DNA of 64,000 nucleotides, from assembly GCA_027922465.2 (NCBI GenBank), contig BQMF02000047.1:248001-312000 (forward strand), read 5' to 3'. Origin of the DNA: Turritopsis dohrnii. Lineage: Eukaryota > Cnidaria > Hydrozoa > Anthoathecata > Oceaniidae. A program made the translations under genes and the position numbers. Below are positions 1-10,882 of the stretch, piece by piece (within the stretch, counting starts at the first letter, position 1; each line of letters begins with the position of its first letter). The notes beneath the pieces are model-generated. The model had not been told where the DNA came from and ran no database searches. It was given only the letters and a program-made list of their open reading frames with translations.

Positions 1-549
1 TTGAATTGGAAGAAAAAGAATCAAAATAGAAAATTGATCTCAGCCAGCTGACTTTCAGCTTTTAGTTGAATTGATTTCTTCATTCGTTAGTTCGGATATA
101 TTTTGTTTTGCGAAGTTGTTTACGTGCTCGTTACCAACGAAGGTATGGTAAATTTGGCCTGTAAAGTATTTGTTAACATATTAATACTTTTTCCTACAAT
201 AACATAAAAATATTAAAATTTTATCAAATAGGAAAACGTAATGTATACAAATTTGGGAATTTTCTGACAATTGTTATACGCGGTATGACAGGGCTGGCTA
301 AAGCCATGCATATTACAGTTTCTGCCATTGAAACTACAGAACATTACCTGTTGCAAACTATTCAAATCAATATATAATACAGATTTACTTGATGCATCAG
401 CTCAAGTCAGAAATCAGTTCTTATACTACTGTATGTGTTTGGCTATCAGTATTATCAAAGATTTTAGCATAGTGTTAGTTGCTGTTGGCTCATTTTTTTA
501 CATTCTCACAATTCAAGTTTTCTATTTTTTTCCAGCAAGAAATCGAATT
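1..549. other. Upstream region of MRPS9, no separate gene seen
   Basis: AT-rich sequence before the first in-frame ATG of the MRPS9-like gene. A polypyrimidine tract ending in CAG at 533-535 looks like a splice acceptor, so an upstream non-coding exon probably lies here; I could not place its donor. An open frame crosses part of this stretch but has no recognisable protein content. Confidence 0.4.
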
Positions 550-2822
550 ATGTTAAGAAGATGCCTTAATAATCTTCTTGGTAAAAAGGATCTGCAATTT
601 GTAAGAATATATCTCACTGCACCATCTTATATTGCTAAGGCATGCCGTCCCCTTCAAGTGTTATCATACAGTCGTAGCTTTTTAACTTATGCACATTTGA
701 ATGCAACTGAACTAAGTTCAAGAAGACCTGATTCGAAAAAGTTAGGTAATAATGATGCTGATGACCCTGACTATGAAGGAGAAACTGATCCATTCCTGAG
801 AAATGAAATTAAGAAATACAACTTAGGTATGTATTATGTTTGTATTTTTACATTGTTTTTAGCAGTGGTATTTTGGTATAGCCATATTCCACTGCCATTC
901 TTCTCAATAATCAATTTTATTTTCATAATGTTGCATCAGAAATATATTGTTTTAAGAACAGGTGAGGTCCACCTTTTTCCATAGTGCTGAATGGGAGTTA
1001 ACATTCCAAGAGTTTTGTATATATGTAGTTTTCAAGGGTTGGTCATTTTGTGAAAGATCTTGTGCCATAATGTTGCATAGCACTTTTCATCCATGTTATC
1101 TGCAACATATGGTGTCAGTGGGGATAGTTTATGACTTTTTGACAGAGATGGACATGAGTCTATTCATTTTGATTTTTGAAAATATAAAACCTAAAAAAAA
1201 ATGTTGTGGCATTTTAAGTGTGTCAAACATGAGGTTTCATTACCCAAGTTTTGATATATTTTGATCAAAAATCGAGAAATGATCCCATTCTTCTGAAACG
1301 TTGCATGTGTTTCATTTCATGGTGCTGATTTCAAAATTTGGCTCCTTTAGCTTTTTCTAGAGTTCTTTATTGATTACATGTTGAAGGGAAAGCTGGCTAT
1401 GACGAAAACTGTTAAAGTTTGTTTCTATTAAATGCTGCATCATCAAAACTTTTTTTTCACGTGGATGTCATACAGCTGAATCTCACCTTCTTTTCTCTTA
1501 CCAGGAAAACGATGGTTGGCAAGAATGATGGGTGAGGATCCTGACAATTTCACACAGGAAGATATAGATGATGCAATACAATATTTATTACCAAGCCATT
1601 TGTTTGCAAAAGATGCCCGACCACAGATGAGGCACCCTTATGAAGTTTTCCCTCGACCTAAAGAGTCGCAGGTGCGTATGAGCTTAACAACTCAAATTAT
1701 AATCCTACACATCTTATTTTGTTATTTTGTGACCTGCTATAGGTAACATCACCATAATTATGGAAATGAAAATTATGAAAATGACCTCAAAATGCGAATT
1801 CATTGTTACAAATTTTCATTTAAATTGAAGCAGCCACATAATTGAGGCCTTATTGACAGAAAAATCGTTGCATGTAAAAGCATCAGACCCGAATTTTCTC
1901 TAAAACGTGTTTTAAAAAAGATTCCCGTAAATGTTTGCGATCGTTTAGATGAAAGGCTGAAATGACGAAAGTTTTCAGCATACTGAGTCAGTAAAAAGAG
2001 TTTACTTTTAGAAAATGAGTATGCTTTTTGTTCACTATTTTACTCTTTCTCTCATGCCAGTTCGATGAGTACGGCAGACCACACGCAGCCGCTTTCTTCA
2101 CTGGAAAACCCAAATATTACGATCTTACATATCGAATATGGGAGATTATGGAGAAATCGAAAGCCGGTGAAGAATTGTCGATGAAGAAAACCGATAATGT
2201 GACGGCGGCCGATCACAATTCAAGAGAACAACCAAGGATTATGCAATGGATGAAGAAACACCAATTGGAAGAGATGTTGGATGAAAAAATCAACGACAAA
2301 CTTCACGAAACGATCTTGTTTCGTCTTAAAAAACTTAATCGCCAAAATTCGTCCGATGTCCGGGAATTTGTAGAACAATATCAAGTTCCCGTGTATACAC
2401 CCGGCAAGGAAGATATCAAGGAAGTGGATGTGTATGACGGAGCAGCTCGAGCTATGGGCTACCGTAAAACTGCCGTAGCGGAAGTAGTTGTTCGGGAAGG
2501 GACTGGGAATTTTACGGTAAACGGTGAACCTCTTCTCGATTACTTTCCGAAAAGAAACGATCGAGAGCAACTTATGTTTCCGTTACTGGTTATCGGAGAG
2601 CTGAACAGATTTGATATAGAGGCGCAAGTTATTGGTGGCGGCTCCTCCGGACAGTCTGGCGCAATCAGACTTGGAATGAGTCGTGCCGTTGCCGCGTTAT
2701 GTCCGGAACATTTTGATGTTCTGAATGATGCGAAACTATTGATACGGGATCTTCGAACCAGGGAAAGAAAGAAACCCGGGCGGAAAAGAGCAAGAAGGGC
2801 GTTTCAATGGGTGAAGAGATAA
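550..2822 (+). CDS. MRPS9: Mitochondrial ribosomal protein S9 (uS9m), three coding exons
   Basis: Component of the mitochondrial small ribosomal subunit. Coding exons are 550-826, 1505-1671 and 2061-2822; all junctions are GT-AG and the frame is continuous, giving 401 residues, close to the animal family (about 400). The N-terminus ([13 protein letters not shown]) is basic and fits a mitochondrial targeting peptide. Exon 2 carries the metazoan-specific segment [15 protein letters not shown] followed by [17 protein letters not shown]. Exon 3 holds the conserved ribosomal S9 domain: [54 protein letters not shown], and the basic tail [20 protein letters not shown], the end expected to reach the tRNA. 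The start is the first ATG after the acceptor at 535. The frame is open upstream of it, so an extra 5' coding exon cannot be excluded. Confidence 0.95.
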
Positions 2823-3100
2823 AAAAACCGAACAATATTTCGAAAGTTTTTACTGTCCCCCATTCCCGAACGTTTGCTGTTAACTCCTTGAATTGATATT
2901 ATTTCAGATGACCCTTTATATTAATCAAAAAATATGAATCTCGAGACAGTAGTCACACAGGATGTTTTGACATTTTTATATTGGTCTTAGAGTGTCAAAT
3001 CACATTTAAAAAATGGAAGATCAAACCGTTTAATATATCGATCGTGCGACTTCAGCTATTCTGTTTCAACCATGATTTGACGTGTGAGGTTTTTTTTACC
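2823..3100. other. MRPS9 3' flank
   Basis: AT-rich sequence after the MRPS9 stop. No clear AATAAA was found close to the stop, so the poly(A) site is not placed. Confidence 0.3.
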
Positions 3101-3184
3101 TGTGGGGTAGTTTTGACATGTGGGGTAGTTTTGACATGTGGGGTAGTTTTGACATGTGGGGTAGTTTTGACATGTGGGGTAGTT
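3101..3184 (+). repeat. 18-bp tandem minisatellite
   Basis: Four complete and one partial copy of the unit TGTGGGGTAGTTTTGACA, almost identical to each other, with a degenerate copy just before (3078-3100). Because the unit is a multiple of three, an open frame with a six-residue TCGVVL repeat runs through it. That frame is best read as a by-product of the repeat. Confidence 0.95.
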
Positions 3185-5310
3185 CTTTAAGTATTGAAGT
3201 TTTCAGTGAAGTTTTTCAAAAAAAAGAGAAGTGAGCTGGATGTAATGAAATGAATCGATTTAATCAATTTAACTGGTATTTGTTAGTCACATCTTGGCAA
3301 ACTGTCCAACTCCTCATTGCTTGGTTCTGTACGAATGTAAATGTTCATTTTTAATCTCTAACGCGGAGATCAAAATGGCAGAACTTTATTTACAAGGTAC
3401 AAGAATTAAAATGAAAATTTCTTCAAGGTTATTTTAATTTTCTATTTTGTTGCTGCTCCACTTCTGGAAAGTTTGAATTACGAAGATTTAAGAGTTTGAC
3501 ATGAATCCATTGACTACGAAGTGTGTTCTTCACTGCCCAACATGTCGTGATACCTTTGACGACATTCCGATCATCGGGGAAGAAATATCAGGAACGAGAT
3601 TATTCACTGTAATTGTCCATAATCGATATCACGTGACCTTTTAAAATAAGGTCCAATTGGGGTCAACTGGCAAGAACCGGTGAAAAGAGCCAAATAAAGT
3701 TCTCCCAAACTGTGGGGTACTTGCAGATGAGTTCTCCCCAGGGACGAAAAATATGTGGTTTTCAGTTAGAATTCTCATGAATAATTAATCGTGTCCAGTT
3801 GGATTATCTATAACAAAACGCTTTATCTCTGATGACGTCATCACTAACCTTGTGTGATGATAAAGGCGATGAATGATTAATGATCACTGGCGACTCAAGG
3901 AAGATCTCGGAATAGATCGGAACTCATAATGGTTTCCTCATCGATACGTATCCGCAACACCCGTAAATTTCTTCATTGGACTGCTTGGGTTCGTTACCTG
4001 GACAACGTGTGATTTCTGTCCGTGGTTGTTTCACCTTAATTTAAAGCCCCCTTTCCACTTTGCCATTTGTGACGTATTTTTTGTTTGTTTGTAAGAATGT
4101 ATATTATGCTTGTTTATCCAGGACAGAGACCACAAACGTAGTTAAAGATTGCATCATCTTGTAAGACAAACCTATATTATAGGTAAGATGAAGAAGTAGA
4201 ACATGATATGCAACATCTTTTAATTGCTTTATGGAGAGAAAAGAACATATGTTTGCGTGGTATTTACAATGACTTCTTCTCTCACCTGCTTTCATTCAAA
4301 TTTTCACTCACATTTTTTCCGATTTTTTCCGATTTACGTAAACATCAGTCAGCAAACAAAATACACGTGACTTGTTCACAATAAAATATCATGCATGCAA
4401 AAATGGGAAATGTTATTAAAGGTCATCCTCACTTTTCAGATAATCTAACAAAGCTTTTTAATCAACCAAGACGTTTACTTGGTTAGAAATGGAAGTTGGT
4501 CAATTATATAGATTTCCTTTTAATTTCCTCAGTTTTACATAGAGCGGAATAGGTTGTTTTCTGACCCTAACAAGAAAGCAATAGGAAAAATCAAACTGAA
4601 AATTAAATCATGTTAATGGTAGTGAGAAATAAATTTGTTTTGACCGACAAAGAAAATCATTAACAATCCACTTTTCTTGAGTGCTTTTCATATTTTTGAC
4701 TCAGTTCAAATAAACCTTGTTTTTGTGTTCTAAGTTATTTACAAAATATCTTTTGCATTGTAAGCACAGTACAAAATAGAAACACATTAACATTTTTGAG
4801 GCCTTTAATCATTGTCCAAACAATTTTTAACCTTTTATGCTCAAGGTCGTGGATTAAATCTCTGATTTTACTTTTATATGACAAAAAAAACAACACGTCC
4901 TGTCCCTTTCCCGCTTATTTGTGTTAAATTCTATTTATAGCAAAATATCTACTTTCATCTATTGCTGGAGAAGACGCGAGTTATTTATCATTTCAGTGGG
5001 GCGCTTATCAATAATATCTTCTAATTCATTGTTTAGAAGTTTTACTTTCATATAAATATACGTCTTAACCCTTGTCTATTTCTTCATTCTTATCATGCAC
5101 TAGCGATCCGGATACGTTTCATCGATAGAATAACAAAACACACATACATAAGAGAAGTTTTTAAATTAGGGAGTAGCGTATTGGAATTGTCAGGTTTCCT
5201 GATGAAGATTACAAATTTTCAGTTTGCAAGTTAGATTTATTTTTGAATAAATAGCTCGTACGACTTAGTTAACAAAATAGTTAACATTAACTCACAGTGA
5301 AAACCAGCCT
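3185..5310. other. Intergenic, nothing recognised
   Basis: AT-rich, with no open frame resembling a known protein, no RNA gene and no clear inverted-repeat element. A short minus-strand frame at 4104-4295 has no family resemblance. Confidence 0.4.
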
Positions 5311-5524
5311 TTAAGGTACATTCATATGTGTGTATTTTGTTACGCAAGAGCGCGCGTAAGGGAAAATGTTCATTCATTCTCTTACGTAAACGCATATTTA
5401 TGTATGTAACATTACTTGCAACTTAGGCTTTTACGTCAGGTTGTCTTGCGAGGAAAATGTTTTGCTAGTAAGAAACACGACGTGAGGGTTTCTTACATTA
5501 CATATATGTGAATGTAGCTTTAGG
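5311..5524. mobile_element. Short inverted-repeat element (MITE-like)
   Basis: The left end (CTTTAAGGTACATTCATATG) is an imperfect inverted repeat of the right end, which reads CCTAAAGCTACATTCACATA on the other strand. The roughly 210-bp interior has several short TTACG/CGTAA inverted motifs. It has no coding capacity. A non-autonomous DNA transposon is the simplest reading. Confidence 0.5.
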
Positions 5525-6111
5525 ACATATATCTGTTGCCTCTAACGAGTTTGGTAAAAGATCTGCTGGTTCATAATAATATTAACACAACATGGAGTGG
5601 GCTTTTCATTATGTTTGGCTCCCAGACCTTCCTAAAAGTTTACAAGATTAGCAAGATTTTGTTAGTAACAGTTCCATCAGTGTTTCCATTAAGATCTTCG
5701 TATTTTCATGGTGTCCGAGCAGACCTTCGTAGGTAGGGTTTCTTCCCGATATCTTCGCCTCCAGCTAAGTGTATCAGAAAGGCAAAAACTCTGAGAACAA
5801 GTTTTTCTATAAAATGTTTTATGAGAATTTTGTAGCTATGTACTGGGGAACGATTTTCTTTCGTAGTCTTCAAATAGTGAACAAAAGTTTTTAGGAGTAA
5901 CAACGCAACAGAGGGATTAATTCAGAAAGTTTTTGGGAATAATTTCCTTTGTTAGGTTGCTGCGTCGTTTTTGACATCTGTGATGTTTTGGTATACCATT
6001 TTAAAAGGGAAATTATAAACTCACGTGCTCATAGTGTTAACCCATTCGTATATATCATATCTTCATATTTTATTTAAATTTCTGCTTCATTTTGTAGATT
6101 TCACAAAAGAA
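5525..6111. other. 5' flank of the neuropeptide-like gene
   Basis: No supported coding sequence. A polypyrimidine tract with TTTTGTAG at 6090-6096 looks like a splice acceptor 15 bases before the start codon, suggesting an upstream 5' UTR exon somewhere in this stretch. Confidence 0.35.
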
Positions 6112-6549
6112 ATGAAGTCCTCCCTACTAACATCTCTACTTTTACTCAACGTGGTCGCAGCTGTGTCGGTTGGTTCTAAGTATAGTTTTGGAAAAAGATA
6201 TGGCTTTTCAGAGAAAACAATGAAGGATTATATCAAAAAACTATCAAATAGATACTGGAATATTATCAAGGCTCACTTGACTGGAAAGCAAGTTGCCCAA
6301 GTTCAAATTAAACGTGGTTTCCCTGACGATGATGCAGAAACTGGATTTGACTCTCAAAGTAAAAACCCTATGTCTCGTGTTTGCTTGTTATACAATAAAG
6401 GTCATTGCTTGTTATACACTGAGTCAAATATGAAAAGAAACGATTTGGAGTTGTTATTGAAGAAAATTCACCAAGAGAAACGACAGGCGAATGGTTTATG
6501 GGGGAAGCGAATGACGACTACACAAAAGATGAGCCAGGACAATCCATAA
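6112..6549 (+). CDS. Secreted precursor with a GLWamide-type neuropeptide motif
   Basis: A 145-residue protein. Residues 1-18 or so form a classic signal peptide (MKSSLLTSLLLLNVVAAVSV), so it enters the secretory pathway. Near the C-terminus, residues 123-133 read KR-QANGLWG-KR: a dibasic site, a Gln that could cyclise to pyroglutamate, GLW, a Gly amide donor and a second dibasic site. This is the layout of cnidarian GLWamide precursors, predicting pQANGLW-amide. Just after the signal peptide, GSKYSFG-KR (21-29) has the same Gly-Lys-Arg amidation signal. Two cysteines at 91 and 99 could close a nine-residue loop. Known GLWamide precursors usually carry many peptide copies; this one has a single copy. 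The start is the only ATG that puts the hydrophobic stretch at the N-terminus. Function is inferred from processing motifs, not overall homology. Confidence 0.65.
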   Translation: MKSSLLTSLLLLNVVAAVSVGSKYSFGKRYGFSEKTMKDYIKKLSNRYWNIIKAHLTGKQVAQVQIKRGFPDDDAETGFDSQSKNPMSRVCLLYNKGHCLLYTESNMKRNDLELLLKKIHQEKRQANGLWGKRMTTTQKMSQDNP

Positions 6550-7380
6550 TTGCAAATGCATTTTTAAAATCAAACAATATTTATAAAATCAAAATATTTT
6601 GACTTATTCTCTGTATACAAATCGTCATTATTCTAAATCTCTGCTGGGATTTTGTGTAAACAAATTGTTGAAAAGGACATTCAGAGTTTTTTAGAATTTC
6701 TCTTTTGAATTTTGATCACAGTCCGGGGAAAAAACATCGATTCTTGCTTGATACATACATCAAAGTTTCCCACGCGCCGCTGTTAGAATCTCTGCTAGAT
6801 GATTGTGATTTTTCTGGAATCAGTTTTAGTACTGATCTAGCTAATTTCATCTTGATGCTTTAATACAACAATGCGTCAATTAATGGTACCTATATTGTTT
6901 GTGGTGTTAAGTCATAAACCTAACCCTCCACCATACCGACCCTGAGAGTATAACATTCAAAATAGGGAAAGTTATATCTGAACAACAGGAAAATAATTTT
7001 TTTCTAATGTCATTTTTCCATTTTCATTTGATAATTCTCTCTTACAACAAATGATCACACATCCCCCACAGACCATGTTTGATATGTGTATGTGATGTGT
7101 GTAGCTAGAAGTTCATTTCTTATGCGCGTAGTGTCTCCATCATGTGCGCGTGCGTGAAGATGAGGCATTATTTATTATACATCGACATAATATCTTGTGT
7201 GAAGAGGGGGTATGGAATTTCTGTAATTCAAAATTCTAGCTAATTTTCACCCCACTGTCTCTTGGAAAATAAAATTTACCTTCCTCCTACTGTTTCAACA
7301 AGTAGAAAACGCTTTTTGACTATACGTGCCGGGGGCGGCTGTTATATTGTTTTTGTTTGTTGTTTTTCTCTCCCTAACTA
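6550..7380. other. Intergenic, no gene seen
   Basis: AT-rich 3' flank of the precursor gene up to the pogo-like transposon. No recognised coding or repeat structure. The TA dinucleotide at 7379-7380 is one copy of the transposon's target-site duplication. Confidence 0.4.
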
Positions 7381-7682
7381 CCGAATTTCCTCTAATAAGC
7401 GCCGCGGCGCTTATTTAATTTTCGTGATTTTAGGTGTGGCGCTTATTAGAGGGCGGCGTTTATTAGAGGGCGGCGCTTATTTCGAAATTTCAATTTTCAA
7501 GTTTCTGAAGTTTTCGAATTTGATCGGTTGGTTGGGTGATATCCTTAGAAAAAGAGTTCTTGCTATAAAATTTGGGGTTCTATCGGGGTAAGTAACGTAC
7601 GGGAAAGAATTAACGGATATGCATCGTGATGTTTTCTGTTCTTCTTCTATCAAATATAACAAAGTTTAAGAATAATATAAGT

Positions 7683-9037
7683 TTAGACATCAATTTCTTC
7701 GTCGCTTTCCTGGTCAGAGTCAATCAAATGAAACGGCTCGCATGCATCCTCAACATCCGAATCTGTTATATTCTTAAATGGATTTATTTGACTCTCTTCC
7801 TCTTGCAAGATATTAAGGGATTCTCTTAACCGTGATGCTCCATCAGGACAAGCTCCCCCTTTTTAAAACAATGAATCTTATCATCTTCACTACCATCGAT
7901 TGGCAGGCTCAAACCGCATGTCTTAAAAGACTTCACGATGAGTTCACTTGACAACTTTTTCCAACCCTCTAAGATCCCTTCACTGAGCCAGGTATCGTAA
8001 GCTTCGGTAACATGAGCTTTGAATGGCTTATTCCACGAAACATCGGGGGCTTGGATGTACGGAGTACAACCACCGGGGACGATAACCGAATCAACATTGA
8101 AACTTTTCAAACGTTGTTTGATTGGTTGCATCATGTGGCATTCAAAGGAATCCCAAGCTAACAAGCGCTTTTGAAAAGAAAATTTACCAATAACTGTTCG
8201 AATGTATTCTAATGTCAATTCCTCATTCATCCAAGCATTTGAAGATGAAGCGATAACACATTTAGATTTGTATTCATCATTTAAAACCTTACATTCCCGC
8301 TTTTCACCCCCAAAGACGATGAATGGTTTGAGCCGTGTTCCATCAGCTGTTGCTGTAAGGCAAACAGAAATTCTGACTTTTTCGTGGCCAGTGGTCTTTA
8401 AAGGAATGTCTTTTTTTCCTTTGCTTTCTACAGTTGTCCCAGAGAGCATGTCAGACCAGACTGTAGTTTCATCCATCGCAATGATCGAACCAGCGGAGTA
8501 TTTAAATTTTCTTTGTAATCGTCGGCACTGTAAAACATACATGACAAGTTTGTCGACCATGCAGCTAGGATTCTTTTGAGCGGTAGTGGTTCTTCTCCTT
8601 AGAGAGAGTCCGTTTCTTTTCATGAATTTCTCCAACCATCCACGACTGGCTACAAAGCTCTCTTTTACAGCAGGGTCATCGGTGCTTTCGTCATGGATAA
8701 TCTTTGCTTTCTTCATAATTAATTTTCGAGAAACTCTAAGCATTGCTGATCTACGATCCATTATCCACATAAGTACTTCTTCTTCTAAATCCTCATTCGT
8801 GAGCTTTCTTCCTCCGCCATCAAGTCTTCTTCTTTTCAGTCCATCTTTATCAGCAACCCTGGCTTTGATGTCGTCTATTTTGGCTCTCCATTCACGAACT
8901 TTCTTCTCGTCAACATTGTACCGCCTTCCTGCTTGGCGATTGGAATTCTTGATGGCATATTCCACGATTTCCTTCTTCAAATCCAAGGAATAGGATTTGA
9001 CTTTTTCTCCTTTGTGTGAATTCTCGGTTGGAGCCAT
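7683..9037 (-). CDS. Pogo/Tigger-type DDE transposase, frameshifted near the 3' end
   Basis: The main open frame runs from the ATG at 9037 to a stop at 7826 (403 residues). An N-terminal psq/Brinker-like helix-turn-helix (SYSLDLKKEIVEYAIKNSN to REWRAKI) is followed by a CENP-B-type DNA-binding domain (VASRGWLEKFMKRNGLSLRR). The catalytic DDE_1 core has Asp in IAMDETTVWSD, Asp in LLAWDSFECHMM and a third Asp in QAPDVSWNKPFK. After CFKKGELVL the frame stops at 7826. A shift of one base near 7835-7850 opens a further acidic tail of about 45 residues ending at 7683 (ESLNILQEEE, then DSDQESDEEIDV), typical of these proteins. The shift may be a real lesion or a sequencing error. The catalytic core is unbroken. 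Confidence 0.9.
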
Positions 9038-9170
9038 GTTTATATTTTGCACACACACCTCGCGCACCAGAAATATTTTGTTTATACATTAGAACGACTT
9101 CATATTTTTGTTCCAAAATCAAGCAATGTAATAGCTTCATTCCATCTTTTCAAAATTTAAACAAACTGCA
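9038..9170. promoter_or_regulatory. Divergent promoter region between transposase and HIRAN gene
   Basis: The two start codons of the transposon point away from each other and are separated by 133 bases, so this interval must hold promoter elements for both. It is AT-rich; no single motif can be assigned with confidence. Confidence 0.4.
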
Positions 9171-9956
9171 ATGACTTCGCTTCCTTCCACACTGTCTCTT
9201 CATTCAAGGAGAGGGCGAAACATGGCTAGAACTATTCCAAGAAGCTTTTTCTTTGCCTTTACTGTGAAGTTTGAAACAAACATACGAGGCCACCATGTCT
9301 ACAAAGATGTTTGGACTCCAACGATGGGAGAGAAACTCAACTGCAAACCAGGCGAAAGAGAAGAAGCCAAAGAATATGACAAATACGCCATAGGTGTATA
9401 CAAAACAAAGCCACAGGTTACAGTAAAAGATGAACACAAATCCGACAAAAAAACTAAAGAAGAAAATGAAAATACGGAATCAGAAAATGAAAAAGGTGAA
9501 CCAAGCGAAACAAACAAAACGAACAAAGTATCCAAAGACAAAGGAAGAAAATCAACCAAAGGAAGTAAAGCAGCAAAAGGAAGTAAAGCAGACAAAGAAA
9601 CCGAGGTCGCGATCGAACCAGTATCTGAGGAGGTCAATAAAGCAGTTGTCGAAATAGATCCGAACGATATGGGAGAAAAGGATGAGGAGTTTTTAGTCGG
9701 ACATTTACCTATTGAACTCTCCAAACTTACGACACAATTTTTGAAAGCTGATAAAACCAATACGATAGTCGCACAAGTGACAGGAAAAAGAAAGCGAGAG
9801 CTTGGCTTGGTTGTCCCTGCCAAATTTCTTTGCTTTTCAACGAACAGTAAAATTTCTAAAATATTATATGAGGAACTCGTTAATAAGAAGTGTAAATATA
9901 GCTATCTAGTACGGTGGCTCATATCTGCCACCCATGTTGAGATGTTGAATAAGGAT

Positions 9957-10108
9957 TTCTACTGCGCAGTAGAATCGTGTCTACTGCGCAGTAGTTAGAT
10001 CTCTACTGCGCAGTAGACATAACTCTACTGCGCAGTAGAATCATGTCTACTGCGCAGTAATCAGATTTCTACTGCGCAGTAGAAAGGTCTCTACTGCGCA
10101 GTAGAGGC
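9957..10108. repeat. Palindrome array, left (7 copies of TACTGCGCAGTA)
   Basis: Seven copies of the perfect 12-base palindrome, spaced about 20-22 bases centre to centre, so successive copies fall on nearly the same face of the helix after two turns. The array is part of the element's long inverted repeat. Confidence 0.95.
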
Positions 10109-10109
10109 A

Positions 10110-10270
10110 CTACCCTTTATATAAAACGTCTCGATACCTGAAGCATATGAGATATTGTGTGCATATGACGAGGGTAATTAATATCTATTTCGTTTTATAA
10201 CCTATGATCGATTACAAGTAATAAACCAGCCTAACATCAAAACATGTCGGTGAATGTGGAACAAGTAAGA
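10110..10270 (+). promoter_or_regulatory. Promoter-like core with TATA box and possible mini-exon
   Basis: In the unique segment of the palindrome element, TTTATATAAAA (10116-10126) resembles a strong TATA box. About 120 bases further on, ATGTCGGTGAATGTGGAACAA (10244-10264) is a seven-codon open frame followed directly by GTAAGAAC, a good splice donor. This is the layout of a TATA promoter, 5' UTR and first coding exon. No downstream exon was recognised, so a captured gene start or a chance match are both possible. Confidence 0.35.
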
Positions 10271-10440
10271 ACTTTCTTTTTAGATGTTTTCGTGCACAAA
10301 ACAGTACAGTTTGATAATTTCGCCAGCGTTCAGTCTTTCAGGGTTTACTTTGTTTGATTCTCCACTTAAAAAAGTAAACATCATTTGTGACAGTTAGCTA
10401 TAACTCTAAACCACTACTTATATTATTTAATGCTAATCGT

Positions 10441-10882
10441 TTTACTGCGCAGTAATTAATGCTCTACTGCGCAGTAGCAACAAACTTACTGCGCAGTAGA
10501 AAATGTGCTTCTGCGCAGTAATAAATTTTCTACTGCGCAGTAGAACATTTATTACTGCGCAGTAGTAAATACTCTACTGCGCAGTAGCAAAGCTCCTACT
10601 GCGCAGTAGAAAATTTATTACTGCGCAGTAGTAAATGCTCTACTGCGCAGTAGCAACAGACTTACTGCGCAGTAGAAAATTTATTACTGCGCAGAAGCAC
10701 ATTTTCTACTGCGCAGTAAGTTTGTTACTACTGCGCAGTAAAGCTAGAAATCTGGGATTTTCATCGGTATATGTATGACTTACTGCGCAGTAGAGACCTT
10801 TCTACTGCGCAGTGGAGATCTAACTACTGCGCAGTAGAGATCTAACTACTGCGCAGTAGACATGATTCTACTGCGCAGTAAA
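10441..10882. repeat. Palindrome arrays, middle and right (19 copies)
   Basis: Fourteen copies of TACTGCGCAGTA or one-base variants lie at 10442-10742 and five more at 10780-10880. Two variants have one arm changed (CTTCTGCGCAG and CTGCGCAGAAG). Spacers in the middle array come in recurring forms (AAAATTTATT, TAAATGCTC, CAACAGACT), indicating growth by duplication of a two- or three-unit block. Confidence 0.95.

Noticed and set aside
328..984. 218-codon frame as a single continuous protein
   Set aside because: It begins at a non-ATG codon and reads through two introns; only 550-826 is MRPS9 coding sequence.
2981..3190. Open frame with repeated TCGVVL units
   Set aside because: It is produced by the 18-bp tandem repeat, has no start context or signal, and the repeat length alone keeps the frame open.
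9204..9823. Open frames opposite and alongside the HIRAN gene
   Set aside because: Shadows of the Lys/Glu-rich segment; the plus-strand frame has the recognisable HIRAN blocks.
10441..10882. Regular short repeats with spacers, resembling a CRISPR array
   Set aside because: The repeats are 12-base perfect palindromes with 4-10 base spacers in an animal transposon, without cas genes or spacer-sized unique sequences.
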